Origin: Pyrenopolyporus hunteri
Lineage: Eukaryota > Ascomycota > Sordariomycetes > Xylariales > Hypoxylaceae
Direction: 5' to 3'
Length of the DNA stretch: 64,000 nucleotides
Assembly: GCA_902806595.1 (NCBI GenBank)
Contig: CADCXC010000001.1
Coordinates: 785,535-849,534 of the forward strand
The position numbers and the translations under genes are program-made. Positions 25,122 to 35,009 of this stretch are shown piece after piece. The notes below the pieces were generated by a model. It was not told where the DNA came from. It did no database searches and saw nothing but the letters and a program-made list of their open reading frames with translations. Each line of letters begins with the position of its first letter. Position 1 is the stretch's first letter.

Positions 25122-27135
25122 ATGGGTCTCGGCCGGGGACGTCCGAAGCGGTGGTCTTTGGATGATACGTACGGTTAGTCTCGCGGCCTAGCGCTCTATT
25201 CTGCGCGGTGCCTGTCTTAGACCTACGCCGAGGTCCCGGACCCGATCTAGCTAACGTGCCCCCCTCGTCTTCGTAGGCTTCATCGCAACCTTCTTCGAGG
25301 CGCAGACACGAACGTACGCGCGGCGAACCGCCACCGCTAGGTGCACGGCAGCACGACCGCCGTCCAGATCGTTGTCGGTAGCGCGGGGTACGGATGCCAA
25401 GTCGTCCCGCGTCGAACCGCAGGATCTCAAGGTCGCGTCCTCGCTACCCGACAGCTACCACAACAAGAACATCCGACACGGCTTTCACACGTATTTCGTC
25501 ACGCACCTCCCTTCTTCGTCGCTACATCCGGACTCGCGCCCCCCTACCGGTCCTCACCACAAGCTTCCCCGCTCCGCCGCGGCGCCTCACACGGCCGTCT
25601 CGGGCGCGGCGCCCGTGTCTCCGCCTCACCTACCGCCTCACCGCGACTTGACGGTCGTCCGCATACCCCTGCGCAGCGCCAAGCACCACTTCGGCGCCGC
25701 GGACTCGAGGGGATCGAGGGCGTATAACGAAGACGCTAACCAGGCGGGCACGATAGACATGCCCGCGTTCGCGAAGCGCGCCCCTATCAGCCTAGTCCGG
25801 AGCGCTATGAACAAGGCGGGAGAAGGGACCTCGGCCGACAGCCCCTACGGAGACCCGCAGATCTTCTACTTTGGCGTGTTCGACGGCCACGGAGGCACGC
25901 AGTGCAGCGACTTCCTACGAGACGAGCTACACGGCTACATCGAAGAGGCCGCCCGGGAGTTCGAGCTGAAGAGCAGCCTACGGACGCCGCGAAAGGGCCG
26001 CCGGCCGGATCAGGGCTCTCCCGAGACGCCCGCCAGCGCCTTATCCGACGCGGAGGCCGGCGGGAAAGAGAGGCCGGGCCGGCTAGACGTCGGGGGTCCC
26101 GAGGCAGACGAGCGCGGCGCGACCCGAGAAGTCGGCGGCCCAGACGCCGTCGAGGGCGGCAAGCCGGCCCCGGCAAAGAGCTCGGAGTCCAAGGCCCTGC
26201 GACTGCAGAGGGAGCTCGTGAACGAGTACAAGAGCACGATCGGCGGGTATTTCCGTCGCTTCCACCCTCCGCACTTTCACCTGAAGCACGAACCCGCGTC
26301 CCCCGAACCTCCCGTCAGCGTCGAGTCCGTACTCACGTACGCGTTCCTCCGCGCCGACCTCGACTTCGTCGCAGCCCAGGCTCGCAAGCCCGACCCGGAC
26401 GACCCCTACGTGGCCGACACGGCCCTGAACCTCGACGAGGTGCTGGGGAAGCCGCACCACATACCCCCGTCCGGCCAGGGCATCGGCGGGCGCACGCGGT
26501 TCAAGGGGGGCTCGACGGCCTCCGTCGCTCTCATATCCACGCCGACGCCCGCCCCGTTCTGGCACCCCGCCGCGAGCTCCACGCTGCTGGTCGGACACGT
26601 GGGCGACACCCGCATCCTGCTGTGCGAGACCGCCACCGGCCTGCCCCGGCCCCTGACCTCGGACCACCGCCCGAGCTCTCCGAGCGAGTCTCATCGGCTG
26701 CGCCGGTTCGCGGCGTCTTTCGTGACGGACTCCTTCGGCGAGGAGCGGATCCAGGGCCTCGCCAACTCTCGGGCCTTCGGGGACGTGGCGTCCAAGCGCC
26801 TGGGGGTCTCGGCCGAGCCCGAGATCACGCGCACCGAGCTGGGGCCCGCCCAGTACAGCTTCATCGTGCTCGTGTCCGACGGCGTGTCGGGCACGCTGAG
26901 CGACCAGGAGATAGTGGACGTGGTAAAGGAGGCCAAGACGCCGGAGCAGGGCGCGAGGGACGTCGTGGCCTACGCCACCGAGGTCAGCAGCGACGGAGAT
27001 AACGCCACCTGCCTCGTGGTCCGGCTCGGCGGGTGGGAACGTAGGAGCGAGGGCGGGTTGGGGAGCTTGGGCACCAAGGAGATCCGAGACTATAGGCGTA
27101 GCGAGGCCTTGGATCCGCGGAGGGGGATAAGATAG
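25122..27135 (+). CDS. PTC6: PP2C-type Ser/Thr phosphatase, Ptc6-like (mitochondrial)
   Basis: Two exons, 25122-25173 and 25277-27135, giving 636 residues. The intron is 103 nt (GTTAGT, branch GCTAAC, GTAG). The start is the ATG in CCACCATGG; the frame then stays open through the split Gly codon. The N terminus is rich in Arg, Ser and Ala with few acidic residues, consistent with a mitochondrial presequence. PP2C motifs run in order: NEDAN (about 168), FGVFDGHGG (about 217-225), KGGSTASVAL, VGHVGDTRILL, LTSDHRPSSPSESHRL, GLANSRAFGDVASK, VLVSDGVSG, DNATCLVVRL. The metal-binding Asp residues are therefore present. The ANSRAFGDVA and SESHRL motifs resemble yeast Ptc6 more than Ptc1-5. Ptc6 acts in mitochondria and has been linked to pyruvate dehydrogenase regulation and mitophagy; that function is inferred. 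An acidic, Gly/Arg/Ser-rich insert (about 285-325) is a lineage feature. Confidence 0.85.
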
Positions 27136-27940
27136 GTCGAGCCTGGCGCGGAGCCGGACGGCCTAACGCGTGTAGGCCTCGATCCCGAGGAGAGAGGTTC
27201 CTACGCCGCCCTACGATTGTATCGGGCGTCCAAAGTAGTGATAGCAAATAACGTAAGCACGTAAGACGTTATCCGGCTCTGGGGCCGGTTCGCATCCTCC
27301 TCCCCATCTCCACGCCCCGACTTCTTAGATTAGTTGCGTCTCCCCTTTCTTAGTCCTAATCCGTCGTGATGATATAATCCATAGCATACACGTAGATAAC
27401 CAGGCGTCTCGGGTACTCGGAGCGACGGCTGTAAATCGCACTCTTAGATCGACCATAGCTAGGTACCTATATAGGTATCCATAAACATCTACGATCAGCA
27501 TTGCTATACACAAGACTAAAGATATGTGCTGGGTTTAGAGCGCGTGTCATGCGTAGGATCAGGTGTCCGTCTATATGATGACGAGACGAAGCGCGCAACA
27601 CAAATACAGGATCCCCGACTCCCGCCACGCGCCTCCTCGGTTCCGCAGAAGTCAAGCTACGCTATCGATTCCCAATCTCATCCCCAAACGCCCGGCGCAA
27701 CGTTCAAATTCACCCTGTCTAATCGCTACATCTAGTCGCTCCATAGTTCCTCTTCTCTCTCTTTTTCTTCGGTTACCGTTCTTCTTTAGGTCATTAGGTG
27801 CCGGATGGGCTCTTCGTCCCGCTTAACCGCGGCCCACGGGAGGCTTGCGTCGATATATGAGAAGAAAAAAAGGCTATACCCAGGTAGATACCTATATAAG
27901 CTCATAGGAAATAAAAACCATAACAGAATCGTCAACCGTG
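27136..27940. other. Intergenic region between convergent PTC6 and HLJ1
   Basis: About 800 bases of 3' flanks. A GGTACCTATATAGGTATCC palindromic segment lies at about 27460-27480. Short ORFs show no recognisable content. Confidence 0.5.
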
Positions 27941-29134
27941 CTACCGCGAGATGCCCAACGCATCCATTCGCTTGCACGACGTCATCTCGAACTGATCGGC
28001 AATCTTCATCTTGTCCGGGTCTGGGAAGAACCAGCCTTGAGCCTTGTCTATCAGATCACGCTTGGTACGCATCTCGGCATCGCAGCGGCGGCGCAACGCC
28101 CGCACGAACCCGACCTCGGCCTCCTTATCTAGCTGGTGAAACTTGTAGTCGTTCCAGTCAACAACCACGGCCGGATCCACGTAGTAGTCGACGCCGAGCT
28201 TCGGCGTGGTCCTGTGATACGTCAGGGGCGGCTGGGCCGCGTCGAACACCATGGAGGGCACCGCGGGTTGGGGATCGCCGCCCGAGAAGATGGACGATAG
28301 CAGGGGGAAGATGAAGAGGAAGAGGATCGGAAGCAGGCTTATGAGGGTGTCCCAGCCCGTCTGCGGCCGCTGCTGGCCCTCGGCCTCTCGAGGTCTCCTT
28401 CGCGGGTTGCCCCCTCCCATCTGATGTACACGGAAGCGCCTGTTGCCGTTGATGTGAAAGACGAACTGCGGCCCCGTATCGAATCCTGAAATAAGACATT
28501 AGCTCCCGTACGCCTCGACGAAACCCCCATACCCTCGAAAGCAACTCCCCCGTTTCCTATACTAAAAAAAAAGAAAAAGAAAAAAAGCTAGCTGCGACGG
28601 GGAGAAGAGCATCGACTTACCCCCAAAAGCACCCCCGAAGAACCGCCGGAACATCTCTTCGGGGCTTATCTCGTCGTCGTACATGCCGCCGAACCCGGCC
28701 GGCGGCCCTCCCCTCGCGCCGCCGAAGCCGCCGAAGGGGTTGCCAGCCTGGGCCCTAGCGCTCTCGAACCTGCTATCCGGATCGGTGCCGAAGCGGTCGT
28801 ACTTCTCGCGCTTCTCCTTATCGCCTAGCACTCCGAAGGCGCGGCTGACCATCTTGAAAGCCTCGTCCGCGTGCTCGTGGCCGTTCTTGTCCGGGTGCGT
28901 CAGCAGGGACTGCTTGCGGTAGGCCTTCTTGATGTCGGCGTCGGTGCACGTAGTCCGCACGGCCTCGAGGCCCAGGATGTCGTAGAACGCGGTCGCCTTG
29001 CACCGGCGGATGCGCAAGACGGCCGCCTTCTGCTCGGGCGTGTACTTGCGCTCCTGGTTCCCCTGATTGTGCTCTCGCGGCCGAGCCGACCCGCTCGCAG
29101 CGGCGTCGAAGCCGGAGGAGGTCGCGCTGGGCAT
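27941..29134 (-). CDS. HLJ1: ER-membrane J-domain co-chaperone (Hlj1/DNAJB12-like, DUF1977)
   Basis: Two exons, 29134-28621 and 28485-27941, giving 352 residues. The intron is 135 nt (GTAAGT, GCTAAT, TTCAG) and restores G|GA for Gly. A J domain at about residues 48-115 reads FYDILGLE...DIKKAYRKQSLLTHPDKNGH, with the HPD tripeptide intact and KYDRFG at its end. A Gly/Phe-rich linker (NPFGGFGGARGG) follows. One transmembrane helix (LISLLPILFLFIFPLLSSIF, about residues 217-236) precedes a DUF1977-type lumenal domain (Tyr-rich, WNDYKFHQLDKEAE). This is the layout of Hlj1/DNAJB12/14, which recruit Hsp70 at the ER surface for ERAD. The upstream region carries a (GAA)n tract on the coding strand (29222-29302). 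Confidence 0.87.
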
Positions 29135-29221
29135 GGCCGAATGACACCGTACTCGGAAGAGCGGGCGAGCGTAGACGGGCAGTAAATGGTTGGGATTACG
29201 GTTACAGCTACAGCTCCTAAT

Positions 29222-29302
29222 TTTTCTTCTTCTTCTTCTTCTTCTTCTTCTTCTTCTTCTTCTTCTTCTTCTTCTTCTTCTTCGTTTCTTCTTCTTCTTC
29301 GA
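29222..29302. repeat. (TTC)n trinucleotide microsatellite
   Basis: About 20 uninterrupted TTC units followed by GTTTCTTCTTCTTCTTCG. It lies within 200 bases upstream of the HLJ1 start. Confidence 0.9.
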
Positions 29303-29817
29303 TTCGGGATTCAGCTATTCGAGATCGAACAGGTCGCCGGGGCAGGCGGATGGGTACGCGATGCTCTGTTTTGCCGCGAGCGTAAAACGAACAGCCAAGT
29401 TGATTCACCGAACAAAGTCGTATGAGCGGATAACGGAGCAAGCCTTTGACAATGTCGCTGTCTGGGAAGGGCTGGAAGGTGCGAGACTCGGCCGGGTCAG
29501 ATAAGGAAACGGGGTTGTAGGTAAAAAAGGTGCGGCCGAATTAAGATCGAGGCTGTAGACGAAAGACGGGGACTCGTAAGTTCCACGATTCTTCAGATAT
29601 ACAATTGTAAACTTCCGGGTTGCATCCTGGTTTTGCAAAGTGGCTTTAAAAGGTCCAGGCCTACCGACTGTGGCTGGTGCATAGGTAGGTACCTTCGTAC
29701 CTTAGCTGATAAGTGAAAAGCGATAAACTGGTAGGTTGATAGACCTACGGCCCCGGTACCTGGAGTGTGTTGCTGTCACGAAATCGTAGGTCACATACCT
29801 ACCTACCTAGGTACCTA

Positions 29818-30212
29818 CAGTGGGTTGTAAAAAGTTCCTACCCGCTGATCTGTACATAATACACCCCGTAAATTAATTACAGCTATTAAATATATATATA
29901 TACCGTATAAATGCAATAGAAAGCCCCCACTTTATTAATATTTCGTATACTACTTATTAATTTTAATTATAACTATAATTTTATATAATATAAAATTAAA
30001 TAACGATCGTAATATAAATTTATTAATAGTTTATTAATTTTAAGGGATAATTTTTTTCCACGCATTATAATTAAAAAATTCGAAATAACTTCGTATAATA
30101 CGTAGTAAATTAAAGGTTGAAAGGTAAAAAATTACTTTTAAGTAGTGGGGATATACAATTTACGGGGGTATCTAGTACCAGCCACCGGGTAGGAACTTTT
30201 TACAACCCACTG
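29818..30212. mobile_element. 395-bp TA-flanked MITE with long perfect inverted termini
   Basis: The left terminus CAGTGGGTTGTAAAAAGTTC continues to CCTACCCG. The right terminus is its exact reverse complement (CGGGTAGGAACTTTTTACAA...CCCACTG), at least 28 bp. The flanking bases are TA on both sides (29816-29817 and 30213-30214), the target duplication of Tc1/mariner/pogo transposons. The interior is AT-rich with most C in CpG and has no ORF. It looks like a non-autonomous element that has been partly hypermutated. It sits about 450 bases upstream of the AIM19 start. Confidence 0.87.
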
Positions 30213-30661
30213 TAGGTAGGTATGTAGGTACTTACATATGATTCTACATGTACATGTACTACCCACCTGCTCAGGTATTCTTGGGCCTAAGTTAGGCTAG
30301 CGGATACCTTATTTCTTGGCCAATGAAATCGTAGGAATTCGTCTACGTGAGCCTCATCGTCATTAACATCATCATTACCTACCTAGGTACCCTTTCAATT
30401 CCCACTCCTCCCAGGGGTGGGGTCCACGGAGCCTTTAATTTTCGATTTCGTGAGCTTGAACTTGCAGCTTTTAAAACATTCCGTGCACGGAAATGCCAAT
30501 CTGTCGCTCTTACCATTGGGATTATAATTGATAGATGGTCCGTATGAACGCCCCAAGTTTTCCGCACAATAATTGAGTTTCGCCGTCTACGAAGCGCGCA
30601 AACGTATTAGATCGTCCGACATCGTACTTCGCGAAACCGTAGACGATACGATTTTAAAACT

Positions 30662-31198
30662 ATGGCAGCGCCCGAACCACCTAGATCCGTAAGCTCGCGC
30701 CTCGAATCATGGGGTAGTACGTATCACCTTTTCTCCCTCCCTCTCCCGCCTTGCGACCGTGCTCCACCCCCGTCTCGTCGTAGTCGCCACGGTTCCCTCG
30801 CGAGCATCGGTCCGGCTAGGTGGCTAACCCGCGTGGCAGACTCCCCCTTCGCACCTACGGCCCTCGCGACCCTAATAACGAGCCTCCATTTCCGCCCCCT
30901 ACAAGTTCGGCCCATGCTTTTCGTGCCCGTCCTGTTCTTCTCATCCTACGCGAATCTGCAGGGCTTCAAAATCGATAGCGCGGGCATCACCGCCGCGGCC
31001 AGCGGCACGTACGCCTTGCTCGCGACGAGAAGACGACCGGGCAGCTTCGCGAACCGCTTCTCGGTCAGGGGCCTCGTCAGGGGGGCCGCGGTCGGCATCG
31101 GCCTGGTCAACGCCGTCGCCGCCGGGTGGGTGTATGCCAGGGGGGACCGCGAGAGGGAGAAGCAGCAGAGGAGGGATAATCCACGGTGGGTTGACTAG
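30662..31198 (+). CDS. AIM19: AIM19-like small mitochondrial membrane protein
   Basis: Proposed exons 30662-30716 and 30840-31198, giving 137 residues. The 123-nt intron (GTACGT, branch GCTAAC, CAG) is a multiple of three and free of stops, so an unspliced 178-residue reading is also open. Splicing yields ESWGNSPFAPTALATLI, which matches the usual start of this family, whereas the intron translation is Pro/Ser/Arg filler. The body has the Aim19 pattern: hydrophobic segments around FVPVLFFSSYANLQGF and AAAVGIGLVNAVAAGW, with DSAGITAAASGTYALLA and RGLVRGAAVG between them. Aim19 in yeast is a mitochondrial protein whose loss alters mitochondrial inheritance; the molecular role is unknown. Confidence 0.75.
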   Translation: MAAPEPPRSVSSRLESWGSTYHLFSLPLPPCDRAPPPSRRSRHGSLASIGPARWLTRVADSPFAPTALATLITSLHFRPLQVRPMLFVPVLFFSSYANLQGFKIDSAGITAAASGTYALLATRRRPGSFANRFSVRGLVRGAAVGIGLVNAVAAGWVYARGDREREKQQRRDNPRWVD

Positions 31199-32004
31199 GT
31201 AGCTACGTCTCACGTTAGGTACCTACGCTATAGGGATATCCCACATGCGGACAGCATAGGAATTATTCGTACATACGACTAGAATAGGTAGACATAGCAC
31301 GGAGCAAGTACTTCGACGAACAGTCGCCGGAAATTCAAGAAGAGAAAGAAACCGCCCGTCAGAAGGCCAGAGATGAGTCGGGGGGTCCGGATGCCATTTC
31401 GTATTAAGCTATCCTACCTACCCTATCACTCCCCCCTTCCTTCCCTTTGGCTAGCCGACTAGCCTGGCTTATCCGACGATATGGCGCCAGAATTTGTCCA
31501 ATATCGTATCGTCTTCCGCTACGAATCCATGTACGATTATTCGGGTATCGACGACGATCGGGAACGAGGGGGAAGGGAAAGAAAGAAAACAAAAAAAAAA
31601 AGAAAGAAAAAAGAAAAGAAGATTAATCAACTTCGTCGGCCGACCCTAAACTCAAACGCCGGGAGACGCCTCAGCACTTGACGGCCTCCCAAACAAACCG
31701 TTCCTTATGAATCCTTTGTATCTCGCCCACCCCGTGGAAATAGAGCCGATCTTATCTTCAACGCCGTTTATGCCGCGATCACCCTTTCCCTCCCCACTCC
31801 GTCCTCGATACTCCTAATACGTCTGAGTCTATTCCGAGTGTTCCGAATCTAACCGGATCTCGTCCACGCGCGAGCTTCCATCTTCGGTCTCAACCCGGAT
31901 GATGTATAACTGAGGTCGACGTCCTCATATTCCTTACGGCACTGATCTCCGCTCCGAAACGCCTCCAGAGGCGAGACGTAGGCGCTACCTCGCAATACGC
32001 CGCA
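31199..32004. other. Intergenic region between convergent AIM19 and SIW14
   Basis: Contains two 3' flanks. An A-rich purine tract (31566-31620) and a small GGTACCTACG array (31217-31227) are visible. No supported gene. Confidence 0.5.
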
Positions 32005-32724
32005 CTATGCCGTGGTGAGCATCAGGAGCCTGGTACCGGAATACACCCAGACCGAGAGAGTGAAGGATACCGCCATCATCATCATGCCGTAGAGCGTGCG
32101 CGTGACGTAGGATGCTCGGCTGGGTCTCGACGCGGCCTTGGGGAGGTTGGACACTTCAAAGTCGGTGATGTACTGGACGTCCGTCTCCCTGACCTTCGGC
32201 TCGGCATATCGGACATACTCCTTAATTATAGCGGCGATATCCCACTCGTCGACTTTGCGCAGTACGCCGACGACGCAGCCCGTACGGTGCTTGCCCTTGT
32301 TGCAGTGGACGAGCAGAGGGTAGTTTTTCCGATCGCTCACGATCGAGATGATGGATCGCATGGTGCCGACGGGGATCTCGGCCTTCTTCGTGCCGGTCAT
32401 GTCGAAGACCTCGTGCCTGATGCGGTTGCTGTCGATGAACTGCTGGTAACCCTCGGGAAGGTCCTTTCCGACCAAGGTGACGATGGTCTTGAGCTCGAGG
32501 CTCCGCATGAACTGATAATCGGCGGCCTTGGGATAGCCGCTTCGGTACAGGCCGGGGAGCACCACGGCAAAGTTGACGGGCTCGGCGCCGGTAAGCTGTG
32601 AAGGCCGGAGCACCGTACCGGGAGACCCCGTCTTAACTCCGACGGCGTCTTGAGATTCGACTAATCGACCTTCCTCTTTGTGGTGAGACATCGCTTCGAG
32701 GGTTCCCAACGACGTGTGGTCCAA
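32005..32724 (-). CDS. SIW14: Siw14/Oca-family atypical dual-specificity phosphatase with a hydrophobic C-terminal tail
   Basis: Single exon, 239 residues; a second in-frame Met at residue 12 is an alternative start. NFAVVLPGLYRSGYP (about 51-65) opens the plant/fungal PFA-DSP fold. The P-loop HCNKGKHRTG places the catalytic Cys at 141 and Arg at 147 (C-X5-R). This is followed by GVLRKVDEWDIAAIIKEY and YAEPKVRETDVQYITDFEV. Siw14 hydrolyses inositol pyrophosphates (5-phosphate of 5-InsP7) in yeast; the same activity is inferred. Residues about 210-237 form a hydrophobic segment (TLYGMMMMAVSFTLSVWVYS), suggesting a tail-anchored form, whereas yeast Siw14 is soluble. Confidence 0.85.
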   Translation of the reverse strand: MDHTSLGTLEAMSHHKEEGRLVESQDAVGVKTGSPGTVLRPSQLTGAEPVNFAVVLPGLYRSGYPKAADYQFMRSLELKTIVTLVGKDLPEGYQQFIDSNRIRHEVFDMTGTKKAEIPVGTMRSIISIVSDRKNYPLLVHCNKGKHRTGCVVGVLRKVDEWDIAAIIKEYVRYAEPKVRETDVQYITDFEVSNLPKAASRPSRASYVTRTLYGMMMMAVSFTLSVWVYSGTRLLMLTTA

Positions 32725-34111
32725 GTCGCGACTTTGCGTTCCCTCTTGTTCTTCTCCCCCCTCTTTACCTCTTCCACCACTAAGAATAAGTTTGGCGATG
32801 TACGTGGCAGATGAGATACGATTGGGTAACCGGGACCAAATTTATAGAGTCAATTGTTTAATAGGTAGGCGGAGGAGACGAGCTGGAGTATTTCAATATG
32901 GTTGAAAGGAGTAATTGTCGTGTGAAGGTTACGTCGTAGACGAGAGTGAGAGAGAATAGAGAAATAATTGTTAGATAGAGAGTGCGTGTGTGTGTGAGAC
33001 GTGGTTCTGCCCCGGCAGACGCTTGATCAAAGCGAATCGAAAAAACCAGTCATATTGGCAAGATGGTGAGTCGATCTCATCTTGTATATCGAAAATACGT
33101 GATTGTAGATATCGAACCGAGACGTGTGTCATGTGATAGGGGTGGGTGTTATGAATTTGGCGCGCAGTTGCTGATTTAAAAGTGTGATGCTAAAGGAAGA
33201 TGTTGTAGTTGGGGGGGTGAATGGATGCCGGTTTGAAGAGAAGGGGTTCGTTCGCGCGTCGTATTACCTAAATTAGCAAACCGCGCTATTGTTCCTCGAC
33301 GGCTTGCTCTCTTTAAAAGCAGCCCCCTTCCAAGGGGGTCTTTCCCGAGTTGAGGTAGTTGAGCGGAGTTGGCACCTACCTACATAGTACCTACCTATCG
33401 CCTCGACACAAGCTTTGGCAAAGGAAGCCCTACACTTCCTATTTAGCCTCAGCGGGTCCGTCCGCGAGACGGTACGTACCTGTTCAGCGTAGGTACTCCT
33501 AACGCCACCTAACCTTGAACGGATTTTCATGTATTGTTTAACCTGCGCACGCCCTGCGGTACCTGGGGGTGAGTTTCCAAAACGCAAGCCTTGCGCGTCT
33601 CATTCCAATCGCTCAAAAGGCAACAAGGCCCACACCCCATACGCCGACGAATTACATAATGCACACGGATACCTAGGTACGCGTAGGTACACGCATAGGT
33701 ACCTACATACATAGGTGGTTACATAGGCTATGTACCTATCAGGTACTTCATACTGTACGAATGAGGTGGGTAGAGACGGGGTGATACATCCAAGGGAAAG
33801 TGCGACATTGTACGAGATGGAGAAGTATATATTTCGCCTCGCTTTGAAAGCTCAACGCACTTACGCCCCCTTCATCTGGTAAGTACCTAGGTGGTACCTA
33901 GGTAGGGATATAAAAATTGAATGTATCCAGCTACGTAGCGGAATTCGTTCCCCGATTCATGTGTATCTCGTCGGCTTGATTCTACGGGAGATCCATCTCT
34001 GCACAACACCACCCCGCGTATATTAACCCCAATCTATTCTCGCGTTCGAGTCGCGCAAGGTGGTGCGCAGAAGGAGAGGTAACCGTACCCAGCGCACATA
34101 TTCGCGCAACC
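32725..34111. other. SIW14 upstream region and island edge
   Basis: About 1.4 kb without a supported gene. It has GA/GT-rich tracts (32940-32998) and TACC/GGTA arrays (33372-33395, 33660-33720, 33880-33905). Confidence 0.5.
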
Positions 34112-34158
34112 TCCGCCGAGGCTGGCGGGTCAGATCTCTAAGGGAGCGCCTCGGCGGA
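34112..34158. other. GC-rich hairpin at the island border
   Basis: TCCGCCGAGGC (34112-34122) is matched by its exact reverse complement GCCTCGGCGGA (34148-34158). This leaves an 11-bp stem and a 25-nt loop. It lies about 70 bases before AT block 2. Its function is unknown. Confidence 0.6.
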
Positions 34159-34225
34159 ATGACGCAGCGCATTAAAGACTCGGGATACGTTATAAGTTAA
34201 GTTAACCTTTAATATACTTAAGTAG

Positions 34226-34501
34226 TAAAAGGACGTTAAAATAACTAGCGCACCCCGTAATAATAAATATTAAAAAACTTAAAATAATAAAATTTATATT
34301 CGTTTAAAAAATAAATGAAATATTAAAAATTAATTATTATAATATATTTATAATTTATATAATAATTTATAAAATTTTTAAAATTTTAAAATAAAATAAT
34401 AATATAAATATTCGAAATTAAAAATAAAATATTAAAATATAATTTAATATTAATAAAATTAAAACGTTTTAATAATACGTTATTTTTTTAACGTTTTTTT
34501 A
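34226..34501. mobile_element. MITE copy 2, hypermutated
   Basis: Aligns end to end with 24281-24557. I count about 41 substitutions, all C-to-T or G-to-A relative to copy 1, and one T missing from a T-run. Eight of the nine CpG sites of copy 1 are retained. Termini have become TAAAAGGACGTT and AACGTTTTTTTA. Confidence 0.82.
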
Positions 34502-34795
34502 AATAAATATTTTATTTAAATATATATTATTATATATATTTATATTATATTTTAACGTTTTAAAAAAATTAATTAAACGATATATATTTAATTTAATTTA
34601 ATTTTTTAATATATATATTATTTAATTAATTAAATTATTTATTAATTTAAAATTATAAAAATTAAATCGTTTATTTAATATATAATATATATATTATTTA
34701 AATATTATACGTTTTATTTATTTTAAATATTTAATTAAAAAAATCGTTTAAATATCGTTTAATTAAATAAATCGTATATATATAATTTAATTATA

Positions 34796-35009
34796 TTAAT
34801 AGGTACGTATATAATAAAATAAAAAAATAATAAAAAATATAAACGCGATAATATAAAATTAATATATTATAATTATTTAAAAAAAAAAAATTATTTAATA
34901 AAGAAATCGTAGGAAAAGTTTTTTTTATATAAACGAAAATATATAAATATTTTTTTTTTTTAAAGTATATATTACGAAATAGTACGTATATAAATTAATT
35001 AATTATTAT
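34796..35009. repeat. Left LTR
   Basis: Partner of 40736-40949. This copy is the more mutated one; for example AAGTATATATTACG stands where the right LTR has AAGGTACGTACCACG. Confidence 0.72.

Larger units (their letters stand above)
29135..30661. other. Divergent HLJ1-AIM19 intergenic region
   Basis: Shared upstream region of two divergently transcribed genes, about 1.5 kb. It contains a (TTC)n microsatellite next to HLJ1, TACC/GGTA arrays (29680-29695, 29795-29815, 30214-30230) and the MITE at 29818-30212. No supported gene. Confidence 0.5.

Noticed and set aside
26083..26694. 203-codon antisense ORF and 366-codon alternate frame (25902-27002) over PTC6
   Set aside because: Arg/Gly/Pro-rich shadows; the PP2C motifs lie only in the called frame.
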